A stretch of 64,000 bases of DNA from Arcticibacter sp041902385. GTDB lineage: Bacteria > Bacteroidota > Bacteroidia > Sphingobacteriales > Sphingobacteriaceae. Shown one piece after another: positions 45,007-54,406 of this stretch (position 1 is the first letter of the stretch; each line of letters opens with the position of its first letter). The position numbers and the translations under genes were made by a program. The DNA lies in assembly GCF_041902385.1 (NCBI RefSeq), contig NZ_CP169244.1, positions 1,984,001 through 2,048,000 of the forward strand, read 5' to 3'. Below the pieces are notes generated by a model. It ran no database searches. It was not told where the DNA came from and was given only the letters and a program-made list of their open reading frames with translations.

Positions 45007-46140
45007 TTATTCTTCCTCTGTGAAGAGGGATGCAGCAATGTGATCGGCAAAGAGCTTGCCCTGTAAGGAGAGTGTAACAATATTATCTGCGATGTCCAGC
45101 CAGCCTTTTTTAGCAAATTCTTCGAGTTGGTGTTCAACCTGCAAGCGGTAATGATGCCCGAATTCCTTTTCTATTTTCAGGAGGTCCATCCCCCACATTG
45201 TTCTTAGCGAGGTCATAATGTACTCGTTCACCCTGTCTTTGCGTGTTAGTGTTTCCCGCTCAGCCGCGATGAGTCCTTTTGAAAGGCTTTCCATATAACG
45301 GGCGTTATTCGCAATATTCCAGCGGCGCTCCGTCCCGTTAAAGCTGTGTGCCGAGGGGCCGATACCCAGGTAGGAAACGCCTTTCCAGTAGCTTGTGTTA
45401 TGTCGCGAATAGAAGCCTGGCTTAGCAAAGTTGGATATTTCGTAGTGGTCAAATCCTCTTTCCGTAAGAGCTGCAATCAGAGCGAGGAATTGAGAAGAGC
45501 TTTGATGGTCATCCATGTCCGGCTGTTTCCCTTTTTTTATAAAGTGAGCAAGGGCCGTTCTATGCTCTACGGTCATGGCGTAAGCAGAGAGGTGGGGGAC
45601 GCCGAGCTCAATGACCTTTGCGATGTTGCTGGCCCACTTTTGATCACTAAGAAGGGGATAGCCGTAAATCAGATCCAGTGTGATGTTCTCAAAGCCAGCG
45701 TCCTGAACTCTTTTTACCGCCCCGTCGGCTTCAGAGGCAGTATGTGCACGGTTCATCCAGCGCAGATCTTCTTCGTAAAACGACTGTACGCCTATGCTGA
45801 AGCGGTTGATAGACGTTTGTCTTAGTGCTCTCACCTGCTGCTCGTCCAGGTCGTCCGGGTTGGCTTCGAGCGTTATTTCCGCTGACGCTGATACCCAATG
45901 AAGCGCTGAAATGTGATCGATAAACTTCTGAATTTCCGAGGATGAGAGTATAGAAGGAGTGCCGCCCCCAAAATAGATTGTCTCAATAGGCGCGCCCGCC
46001 AGATGACCTTTTTGAAGTTCTAGTTCGGAATGCATGGCCTGGATGACCTCCTGACGATACTTTACCGAGGTGGAAAAATGGAAATCGCAGTAAAAACACG
46101 CTTTCTTACAGAATGGGATATGAAGATATATTCCGGCCAT
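45007..46140 (-). CDS. hemW: Radical SAM haem chaperone HemW
   Basis: A 377-residue radical SAM protein of the HemW family, formerly annotated as anaerobic coproporphyrinogen oxidase; HemW binds haem and passes it to respiratory proteins. The cluster motif is C-x3-C-x2-C in CKKACFYCDFHF, with the fourth cysteine position replaced by Phe after DFHF, as in HemW rather than HemN. YFGGGTPS and IGVQSF are also present. The start is ATG 46140 (MAGIYLHIPFC), ten codons into the longer frame. A haem chaperone fits the rich cytochrome content of the window. Confidence 0.92.
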   Translation of the reverse strand: MAGIYLHIPFCKKACFYCDFHFSTSVKYRQEVIQAMHSELELQKGHLAGAPIETIYFGGGTPSILSSSEIQKFIDHISALHWVSASAEITLEANPDDLDEQQVRALRQTSINRFSIGVQSFYEEDLRWMNRAHTASEADGAVKRVQDAGFENITLDLIYGYPLLSDQKWASNIAKVIELGVPHLSAYAMTVEHRTALAHFIKKGKQPDMDDHQSSSQFLALIAALTERGFDHYEISNFAKPGFYSRHNTSYWKGVSYLGIGPSAHSFNGTERRWNIANNARYMESLSKGLIAAERETLTRKDRVNEYIMTSLRTMWGMDLLKIEKEFGHHYRLQVEHQLEEFAKKGWLDIADNIVTLSLQGKLFADHIAASLFTEEE

Positions 46141-46361
46141 CGATGCTCTTTCATTTGCAAACTTAGGCAAAACGGCTCATAAAGACGTACAACAGGAAAA
46201 TATTGATGAGCAGGCTGTGAGCTCTTTATGAAGGCGATGCGAGGCCTTTTGATTAGAAGCGCAAAAAGACTTTCGCAAAAAACGTGCATTAGCTGTACGC
46301 ACAAAGGCGATGGAAGTTAGATGAACGTTCTTTGTGTCCACTTAAAAACAAATAGACTTTC

Positions 46362-46389
46362 ACAAAAAAAGCCGCCCGTACGGCGGCTT
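46362..46389 (-). terminator. Terminator of the DUF4142 gene
   Basis: On the minus strand, AAGCCGCC (46389-46382) and GGCGGCTT (46376-46369) form an 8-bp stem with loop GTACG, followed by a T7 tract (46370-46364). It lies 37 nt after the DUF4142 stop codon. Confidence 0.85.
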
Positions 46390-46425
46390 GCAGATAGTTA
46401 GTTAAAGTTCAAGGATGTGTTCTGA

Positions 46426-46920
46426 CTAGTCGTTAAACATTTTATCAAGCGCCTGAGCTCCTGTAAGGTGCTCTCTTAGTTTATCGACTTTGCTTGCTGC
46501 AAATACTCTGATGGCTTCAAGATCGGCGTGGCCGGCGCCTCTTTCAAATAGTTCGACGGCTTCTTCGTGAGAGTCTTCCATCATGCTCGCATACTCTTTC
46601 TCAAACTGAGCAATGTCTGTAATTCCGTTTAATTTATTGTACATTTCCTGGTGTTTGGTCGCCATCGCGGTAGGAACAGTGAGATTGTTTGACTTTGCCG
46701 TAGCCGCAAGCTCAAGTGAAGCGGCTGTGTGATCCGTTATCATATGCTCAGCAAAATCGTCAATGCTCTGGTTTGATGAGCGGTCTCTGGCAAGCATGGA
46801 CGACTGAATTTCAAACATGTTGGAACTTGCTGCTTCGTTCACAAATACCTGGCTTTGGATCATGTCGTCGTCATCATCGTCACTACAGGAAGGAAGAATA
46901 GAAACGCTACCTAGTAGCAT
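46426..46920 (-). CDS. DUF4142 family lipoprotein with interrupted signal peptide
   Basis: A 164-residue protein with a DUF4142 domain: helical, with FVNEAASSNMFEIQ, FAEHMITDHTAAS, HQEMYNKLNG and FEKEYASMMEDSHEEAVELFE. A lipobox-like LPSC at residues 9-12 is followed by an Asp-rich linker (SDDDDDD). An in-frame ATG at 46947 begins MKK and then TGA (46938-46936), then TYLLLMLLGSVSILPSC; without the TGA this would be a perfect lipoprotein signal of 24 residues. The annotated start ATG 46920 gives a very short signal. Either the TGA is a sequence error or recent mutation, or the gene uses the downstream start. DUF4142 proteins are extracytoplasmic; their function is unclear. Confidence 0.82.
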   Translation of the reverse strand: MLLGSVSILPSCSDDDDDDMIQSQVFVNEAASSNMFEIQSSMLARDRSSNQSIDDFAEHMITDHTAASLELAATAKSNNLTVPTAMATKHQEMYNKLNGITDIAQFEKEYASMMEDSHEEAVELFERGAGHADLEAIRVFAASKVDKLREHLTGAQALDKMFND

Positions 46921-47087
46921 TAGTAATAAATAAGTTCATTTTTTCATAGGTAAGTATTTAGTAGATGTTTTTAAGATATCTGCCTTTGGTTAACATAGGG
47001 CGAACGCTTTGGTTTACCTAATTTCAAAAACGGGTAGTTACCTGCAAAAAAAGTAGGATCTGAGTCAGAAGGATTGCCATTTTTCTA

Positions 47088-47095
47088 TAAGTTTG
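47088..47095 (+). promoter_or_regulatory. Candidate -7 element for the DUF4440-like gene
   Basis: TAAGTTTG matches TAnnTTTG and lies 20 nt upstream of the start codon at 47116. No good -33 TTG is placed at the normal spacing. Confidence 0.35.
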
Positions 47096-47115
47096 GCTTT
47101 AAATAAATACGAGTT

Positions 47116-47547
47116 ATGAGGAAAATTGCGCCTGTAGTCTGTTTGCTGCTCATGATGTCTTATCATCTTGTAGCACAGACCAAGAGTGAAAAAGAAGTTG
47201 CGGCTGCTGTAGAAACGCTTACGAAAGCAATGATAGATGGTAACCGGTCGGCTTTGGAGGCAGTCGCCTCTAAAAATCTGAGTTACGGTCATTCGGGCGG
47301 TAAGGTGGAGGACAAAGCGACCTTTGTCGAAAGTATTGCAAGTGGCAAGTCTGATTTTGTTACAATAGATCTGACTAATCAAACGGTGCAGGTATCCGGA
47401 AACACTGCTATTGTGAGGCATCACCTCGCTGCGAGTACCAATGACGGGGGAAAGCCTGGTAACGTTAGCCTTAACATTCTTCTTGTGTTTCAAAAGCAGC
47501 AGGGAAAGTGGCTGCTGCTTGCCAGACAAGCAGTGAAGGCTCAATAG
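47116..47547 (+). CDS. Secreted DUF4440/SnoaL-like (NTF2-fold) protein
   Basis: A 143-residue exported protein. The signal peptide (MRKIAPVVCLLLMMSYHLVAQ) is followed by a cone-shaped NTF2-like domain: EKEVAAAVETLTKAMIDGN with helices, then VEDKATFVESIASGKSDF, and strands ending KQQGKWLLLARQAVK. Such proteins bind or turn over small molecules, but no catalytic residues can be assigned. It stands alone and converges with the treY-malQ gene, sharing a terminator. Confidence 0.85.
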   Translation: MRKIAPVVCLLLMMSYHLVAQTKSEKEVAAAVETLTKAMIDGNRSALEAVASKNLSYGHSGGKVEDKATFVESIASGKSDFVTIDLTNQTVQVSGNTAIVRHHLAASTNDGGKPGNVSLNILLVFQKQQGKWLLLARQAVKAQ

Positions 47548-47555
47548 TTTGTAAT

Positions 47556-47597
47556 AAGAAGAACGGCGTTAATTGTTTAGCGCCGCCCTTCTTTTTT
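47556..47597. terminator. Bidirectional terminator between DUF4440 gene and treY-malQ
   Basis: AAGAAGAACGGCG (47556-47568) pairs with CGCCGCCCTTCTT (47581-47593) with two imperfect positions, then TTTT. It serves the plus-strand gene, and the minus strand has a matching short T stretch. Confidence 0.7.
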
Positions 47598-47603
47598 ATA
47601 CTG

Positions 47604-50600
47604 CTACCATCGTCCGTAGATTCGGACCCACTCCCTCAGCAGTTCTTCTTCCTTCTTCCCTAGCTGGCCTGGCTTGAGCCGCCAGTTCCAGTTGCCTTCG
47701 GAAGACGCGGGACTGTTCATTCTGCTCTTTCTATCTAATCCCAGTATGTCCTGCAAGGGCAGAATTGCCACTTTTGCTACTGAGGCGTAAGCCATCCTGC
47801 CTAATACTTCATGAACGTTGGATGCCTTTACTTTAGACCCTGTATAGTCGTTCAGGTTTTTCCTGATGACTTCGGTCGCATCGTTTTCATACCAGCCCCT
47901 GGTGGTATTGTTATCATGAGTGCCGGTATACACGAAGAAGTTTTCGGTGAACCGGTGAGGAATTGCCACAGCCTCGGGCATATCCTCTCCAAACGCAAAC
48001 TGAAGGACTTTCATGCCCGGAAAGCCAAAGCAATCCCTAAGCGCGTATACGGGAGCATCGATATCGCCCAGGTCTTCAGCAACAAATGGCAGTTTACCCA
48101 GCTTTTTCAGGAGGATCTTGAATAAGTCTTTCCCTGGTCCGGGTTTCCACTCACCGTTTTTCGCCGTCTCTTCACTCGCGGGAACTTCCCAATAGGCTGA
48201 AAACGCCCGGAAGTGGTCAAAACGGAGCAGGTCGAATAGCTCGATGTTCTTTTTAACCCGCTGAACCCACCAGTCATAGCCCTGCTTTTTCAGCACATCC
48301 CACTTGAACACTGGCATACCCCATAGCTGCCCGTTCTCGTTAAAGTAATCGGGAGGAACTCCTGCTACTCCGACCATGTGGCCCTCAGCGTCGAGACTGA
48401 AAATCTCAGGATTTGCCCAGACGTCTGCGGAATCGTAGCTTACATAAAATGGCATGTCACCAAACAGCTGTATTCCCAGGTTGTTGCAATAGCTTTTCAA
48501 GTCATGCCATTGCTCGTGGAAAAGAAACTGCAGGAACCTGGTTTTCTCAAGCAACTCCTGGTTTTCCTGCCTGAAGGTTTGCAGTGCGTCTCGATTTCTC
48601 AACTTGTACTCATCTGCCCACTGGAACCATGCTTTCCCTTCATTTTTTTGTTTTAACACGATATAGAGGGCAAAATCCTCCAGCCAGGCGGCTTCCCTGT
48701 GGCAGAAAGAGGAGAATTCTCTTTTCAGCCTGCTGTGTTCTCCCTCCTTGAAGTTCCGGAAAGCTTTTTCAAATAAAATATCCCTCAGCTTTTGTGCTCC
48801 TGAAAAGTCTGCTTTTGACTTTATCGGAAGAGCCATCTCCTCTGTTTTTTTCTGCCCAGCAGTCCATTCTGGACAAGTAGTTCTGGACTGATCAAAAGCG
48901 GATTGCCTGCCATGCTCGAGTATGAGCTATATGGCGAGTTGCCGCTTCCCTGCTCTGTTGGCGAGAGTGGAAGCAGCTGCCAGAATTTCTGACCGCTGCT
49001 GGCCAGGAAGTCAGCGAAACTTTTCGCTCCAGGACCAAAGTCGCCTATGCCGAATGACGACGGCAGCGACGTAATATGCATCAAAATGCCGGCAGCCCTG
49101 CCTGAGGACTTTTGTTCGAACTTTATTACTGCAAATGGCAGGTCTCCAAAGACATCGTTGATTAGGATCTCTTCATTAGAAGTGCCGGTTACTCCTTTCC
49201 TCAGCAGGTGAGTCCAGTCCTGCGACGCCAGTTGAGGCAGGATCACGCGTGTGTTTTTCCAGTCGATCCCCGCTATTTCAAGGTCCTCCTTGCCGAGCAT
49301 CCTGGCAACGTGGAGAGGCACCATTGTGACATAGAGACTTTGCTGATGCCGGCGGGCGAAGGCAAAGATGTTGTCTTTATACTTTCCTTTGACCTTTAGC
49401 GGGATATACTCGCCTTTTGCAAAGACCTCGTAGTTTGCCCGGCGTTCCTTTAGCAGAAGCTGGGTCAGCCACAACTTAGGATGTCCCTCATAGCGCTTTT
49501 CCCAAAGCCAGGAAGTAAAACCCTGCTGATGCTCACTATTTTCAACTTCTTCAAGCAGCTTCGTCCGAAGTTTGTAGTCGACTGCTCTACGGTTGTCGGG
49601 GTCCACCATGCTCAGGTCCCAGAGCTCGCAGCCCTGATATACGTCGGGTACGCCCGGACACATAAACTTGAGGATAAGCTGGGCTAAGGAGTTGATAACC
49701 CCAAGATCAGCGATTTTCTTGTGGAAAGGTGCAAAGCTCTTCCAGAAGGAAGAAGTCTTGTCCAGAAGCTGTACAGCAAATTTTTTCGTAGCCTCCTCAT
49801 AGGGGGCATTGGGACTGGTCCAGTTTGAGTTTTGTTTGGCTTCCCGCAGGGCTTTCTCAATGTAATTCTGTATCCGCTCCTTAAATTCATCTTCACTTTG
49901 GCCTGGCATAGGATATGAGCCGATAAGGGTTTGGTAGATCAGGTACTCGTCATTTTCGTCTGGCCCCTCGCCCTCCTTCAAACCGCGATTAAGCTCGAAC
50001 CATTCGCCGGTCTTCTGAAGCCATTCTGCGGGGACGTCGCTGAGTACATTCAGTCGGGCTCTTACGTCTTCGCCTCGTTTCGTGTCGTGGGTAGAAGTAG
50101 CGTTCAGGGATAAGGGAAAGTTCTCCTGTCGCTCCTGCATTTTCCCGTGAAACTCGTCGGAGCTCATTCCGAATGCTTCCGGTGAGTCGCCAACTTCATT
50201 ATGGGCTATGAAACGGTTGTAAGTGTACATTAAAGTGTCTTCAACCCCTTTGGCCATCAGAGGGCCGGTGAACTGCATGCAGCGCTGGTAGAAATATAGA
50301 GCCCGGTCGTTATACTCGTCGTCGCCATTCCGCGGCTTCTTAATCAGGATGTCTTCAAGAACGCCGACTGCTGCGCGTAATTCAGGCTTTTCCTTTCTGA
50401 TTCTTTCCAGAATTGTCTTTAAGGCGCCTTCTTCAGTCTTTGAAAGAGGGAAGCTGTTGCCATAGTACCGGTATATAGGGCACTGAATGAGTAATTCCCC
50501 GATTGCTGATTTAAGATCCCCGTCTTTTATGAGAGCGGCCGACTTGCTGTCCAGGAGGTCGGAGTTGAGGAGGAGCCGGTGAAGGTTCTCCAGTTCGCCG

Positions 50601-51832
50601 GCCATGTGCTGGTGAAGGATGTAAGCTTTCTTCGTATAGATCTGTTCCTGAACTTCCGCGTCTTCGCTCACAAGGGTGCTATAGAATTCACTGAACGCTG
50701 TTTCACTTTCTTTAGCAGTAAACACGTTATTGACAAGAGAAAGGAAGTCGTAACCTGTATTACCTTGGATAGGCCAGTGCTGTGGAATTTGTTCTCCGGG
50801 TTCAAGTATCTTTTCAACCACGATGTAGGTGTCGTCTCCGGCGAGTTCACGCAATTTGTCAAGATAGCCGCTCGGATCAAACAGCCCGTCTACATGGTCT
50901 ACGCGCAGCCCGTTTATAACGCCCTCTTTCAGTAATGCTTTTATAAACTGGTGATAGGTATCGAAAACCTGCTCATCCTGGATGTTCAGACAGATGAGAC
51001 CGTTAACGGTGAAGAATCTTCTGAACGTGATCTGCTGGTCTGTTTCCTGCCAGCTGCACAAGCGATAAATCTGTTCTTCTGCCAGTTGACTGAGCCGATC
51101 TTTGTCGTTATTGATATTTTCTATGCATTTTTTTATGTATCCGGCAGTTGCGTCGTTCTTCATAAAGGCTGACAACTGAAGAAGAAATTCGTTCCAACGA
51201 TCGGTATACTGAGTTGCATCTTCGATCTGATGGATTTGATGCATTTGTGAAAGTACCTGACTTAGTCCTTCAGACGGCTGTTCGTCGCTGTTGTTGAGGA
51301 TCTCCTCATAAGACCTTGGATTTAAAGGATAGTAGTTGTCATAGTAATTGAAGACGAGCCGGCCTTCCTGATAGTCGACTTTTAATTCGCCCTTTTCTAT
51401 CACTTCGTCGAGTGGTGAGCCAAGGAAGGGTACCATCATCCGCCCCCTGTAAAGCTCGCTGCTAAGGGCTGTATCGAAGAAAGGGGCATAGGTGGATTGA
51501 GGTCCTTTTTCGAGGAGATCCATCAGCCAGGGGTTGTGTGGCGAGAAAGCCATGTGATTAGGCACGATATCCTGAAGCCAGCCGATTCCCAGTTCTTTGA
51601 GGCTCCGGCTCAGTTCCCGGAGCTGTTCTTCAGTGCCTACCTCGGGATTTATCACATGCGGGTCCAGCACGTCATACCCGTGGGTACTTCCCGATGTAGA
51701 TTTGAAAACTGGCGAAGCGTAGAGGGTTTTGATGCCGAGCTTTCGCAGGTAGGGGATGACTTTCTCCAAGTCGTGAAAAGTAAAGTCCTTGTGAAATTGT
51801 ATCCGGTATGTTGAGACAGGGTTTGACGACAT
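47604..51832 (-). CDS. Fused malto-oligosyltrehalose synthase and 4-alpha-glucanotransferase (frame interrupted near 48845)
   Basis: A fusion of about 1409 residues. The N-terminal ~890 residues are TreY, which turns the reducing end of a malto-oligosaccharide into a trehalosyl unit: STYRIQFHKDF start, LRVDHVDGLFDP (nucleophile Asp region), VVEKILEPGE (acid Glu) and STHDTKRGEDVRARL. From about residue 910, GILMHITSLPSSFGIGDFG starts a MalQ amylomaltase domain (GH77), which continues with the QLFGDMPFYVSYDSADVWANPE, LLRFDHFRAF and AEDLGDI blocks. The frames 51832-48821 and 48836-47604 join as GRKK-TEEMALPIKS if one A is added to the coding-strand A7 run (T7 at 48845-48851). Together with glgX and treZ this makes trehalose from glycogen or maltodextrin. 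Confidence 0.9.
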
Positions 51833-52393
51833 GGTATTCTGCTATTATTAGTTACAAAGAAACGCTTTCTTAGACATTACAACCGAATGCGAAAACGCTT
51901 GTTTTATTTATTTGTGAAGTTGAAAAACACTTGCTACCAGGAACCACCGATCCGTCTCTGCAATTCCGCCGTTTGAAGATTTTGTTGTTACTCACCTTGC
52001 GCTTCGCGGAACAAAAGCGGGTGGTCATAACCCAGGACTATCGTTTTCGATCGTTGACCGATCACCACTACGAGGTTTGCGGCGATGGGCATGCTTGGAG
52101 GAGTGCTGAAGATTATTTTTAGGAACGGTGCCCAGGTTTGTTCTGCCTGCCGCTACACGGTCAGTGCCGGCTGAGCAGAATGCGGTTGCGCTCAGATTTT
52201 AAACAGTTGAGGATATGAATTGAAGGGGACTTTGCAGGCAATTGGGGATGCACGCAGGAATGTCAGCTTAAGCGAAAAATAGATTTTGAGGAACACATCG
52301 GGAGAAGGAAGGACGACAGATGTCGTTGTAGCAGGATTCGCTCTTTTTGAAAATCAACTGTCGTACGGAAATTGTCGGTGATCTGGATCTGAG
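51833..52393. other. Interval upstream of treY-malQ
   Basis: No gene was recognised in 560 bp. A frame at 51931-52122 has no familiar features. Near treY two AAACGCTT-containing palindromic sites (51857-51871, 51892-51905) could be operators. The rest, up to the tRNA, shows nothing identifiable. Confidence 0.6.
51857..51905. promoter_or_regulatory. Pair of candidate operators upstream of treY-malQ
   Basis: AAGAAA-CGC-TTTCTT (51857-51871) and AAAAC-GCTT-GTTTT (51892-51905) are two inverted repeats sharing the core AAACGCTT, 25 and 60 nt upstream of the start. The shape resembles LacI-family operators, which often control glucan genes. This is a pattern match only. Confidence 0.35.
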
Positions 52394-52466
52394 AGCCGAT
52401 GACGGGGATCGAACCTGCGACCTACGCGTTACGAGTGCGTTGCTCTACCAGCTGAGCTACATCGGC
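52394..52466 (-). tRNA. tRNA-Thr (anticodon CGT)
   Basis: The reverse strand reads GCCGATG TA GCTC..GAGC, then anticodon loop CTCGTAA, GCAGG TTCGATC CCCGT and CATCGGC T. The acceptor stem (7 bp), D stem and TpsiC arm are well formed; the anticodon stem has one A-C mismatch next to the loop. Anticodon CGT reads ACG (Thr). CCA is not encoded. It lies between treZ and treY-malQ on the same strand. Confidence 0.95.
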
Positions 52467-52521
52467 TTTTGTTAGGTGGCTCCAAATGTAATAATTGTGT
52501 TTAGTTTTTAAAATAAATGTG

Positions 52522-52558
52522 AAAAAAGAAGCAGGCTGGCGACCATGCAGCCTGCTTC
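52522..52558 (-). terminator. Terminator after treZ
   Basis: GAAGCAGGCTG and its complement (52558-52548 with 52538-52528) form an 11-bp perfect stem, followed on the minus strand by a T6 tract (52527-52522). It ends the glgX-treZ transcript before the tRNA gene. Confidence 0.88.
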
Positions 52559-52564
52559 TATGAT

Positions 52565-54404
52565 TTAGTGCCCTTCCAATACGAGGATAGATTCGGGCCT
52601 GAGGGTAATGGTCTCTCCTGCTGTAAAATCGTCTGGAAAGTCGTGATTCCCGTGCCATTCGGTGTCTGCGGAATGAATGATTTTTGTCCAGCTTTCCTTA
52701 AATTCGGGCAGCATAATTTCTTGTTCCTTCTCCGAGAAGTTCATGAGGCTGACGATGTTCTTTTGTTCGTTCCATCGGTAAAGTATAAGGGTCTCGGTGC
52801 TTTCGTCGCAGGAAACTTTCATGTTTTGCCGATCGGGGCTTTTTAACGCCGGGTGAGTCTTTCTCAGAGAGATAAGTTTTTTATAATAGCTGAGAACCGT
52901 TCTGTGCGGTTCCTGCTCGAGCACCTGCCATTGAAGCTTAGAGTCTTCAAACGTTTTTTCGGACACGGGGTCAGGGGCCTCCCCTGGTTATGAAATGCCT
53001 TAAACTCTTCTTTCCTGCCTTTTCTGACAGCGTCAGCGAGCTGAGGATCGGTGTGACTCACGAAGTAGAGGAAAGGGTGCGGCTCTACCCATTCTTCTCC
53101 CATGAACAGCATGGGCAGATACGGACTGAGTAATGTAGCACCGGCTACAAGTTTCTTCATTTCAAAACTTAACAGTCTGTTGATCCGTTCGCCGCACATG
53201 CGGTTGCCAACCTGGTCGTGATTTTGTGAGAAGACGACAAATTGCTTTCCCGGGTTCTTTTCAGCCTTGATTCCGAAAAACTTTTGCCGGTGTTCTGAGA
53301 ATTGTCCGTCGTACACATAGGCGTCCTGATAGGACTTAGCGAGATGCGACACGCCGTGAAAGTCAGAATAGTACCCTGTCTTTTCTTCTCCGGATGTTAC
53401 CCTGAGGGCATGGTGGAACTCGTCGATCCATTGTGCGTCCATTCCATACCCCCCTGGTCAACAGGATTGATAAAACGAGTATCGTTCAGATCCAGCTCTA
53501 CAATGAGGTAATGCTTCTTCCCGGTTTCTGCAATTATTTTGTCTGTTTCCTCGCGTATTTCACGGAGGATATGAACAGGACTGAAGTCTTTAATGGCATG
53601 AACAGCATCCATTCGCAGTGCGTCAATGTGGAAGTCACGGAACCACATGAGCGCATTTTCTACAAAATACTGCCGCACTGCGTAGCAATAGTCGTCGTCG
53701 AAATTTACAGCGTTTCCCCAGGGAGTATTGTACTTGTCGGTAAAGTAGGGTCCAAATTCAGGGAGATAGTTGCCCTCGGGCCCGAGATGGTTGTACACCA
53801 CGTCCAGTATCACGGCTATATTCTTGCGGTGGCAGGCGTTCACCAGGCGCTGAAGACCTTCTGCTCCGCCATAGGTATGCTGCACGGCAAACGGAGCTAC
53901 CCCATCATAGCCCCAGTTTCTCGCGCCCGGAAATTCAGCGACGGGCATGATTTCAATAGCGGTTATTCCAAGTTCCTTGAGGTAGTCGAGTTTTTCTTCG
54001 ATTCCCGCGAATGTCCCTTCGGGCGTAAATGTTCCGGTGTGCAGCTCATATAAAATATACTCGTCAAGGGGATAATTCTCCCAATTGCCGTCAGACCAGG
54101 TAAAGGCGCTGAGGTCGACAGCAAGTGAAGGGCCATGTACCCCCTCTGGCTGCCCCATAGAGACCGGGTCGGGAAGGTCTCTTTTAGCGTCCAGTCTGAA
54201 CTTGTAAAGGTCGCCCGGCTTAATCTCATCGCTGATGAGCGTCCAATAGCCTAATTCCTGTTTTTCCAGCGGCAAGGCGAGCTGCTTATCCTGCAAAACA
54301 ATTTCTGCTTGACGTGCATTCGGTGCCCACAGCACAACCTCTGCTTGTCCCCGGCTGGTAAATTTTAGGCCCGGGCGGTAGTTGTCTAATACTCTGCGAT
54401 CCAT
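52565..54404 (-). CDS. treZ: Malto-oligosyltrehalose trehalohydrolase TreZ (two frame interruptions)
   Basis: TreZ (GH13, about 613 residues when joined) releases trehalose from the product of TreY. An N-terminal carbohydrate-binding domain (EVVLWAPNARQAEIVL) precedes the barrel with DVVYNHLGPEGNYL, IDALRMDAVHAI (catalytic Asp), LIVELDLNDTR (Glu) and VFSQNHDQVGNR. Three frames are needed: 54404-53397, 53442-52864 and 52966-52565. Adding one base in the C6 run at 53449-53454 gives DQGGYGMDAQWIDEFHHALR, a textbook TreZ segment. Adding one in the C4 run at 52981-52984 gives FHNQGEAPDPVSEKTF. Both joins are convincing. It starts 2 nt after the glgX stop. Confidence 0.9.
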
Positions 54405-54406
54405 TC

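Noticed and set aside
48845..48851. Programmed ribosomal frameshift at the A7 run in treY-malQ
   Set aside because: A7 can be slippery, but the same one-base deficit occurs at six other runs of different composition, so consensus error is simpler.
51931..52122. 63-codon frame upstream of treY-malQ
   Set aside because: No motif, hydrophobic pattern or start signal; probably chance.
52016..52393. Possible attachment site or integrated element next to tRNA-Thr
   Set aside because: No integrase gene and no second copy of the tRNA 3' end was found on either side within the window.
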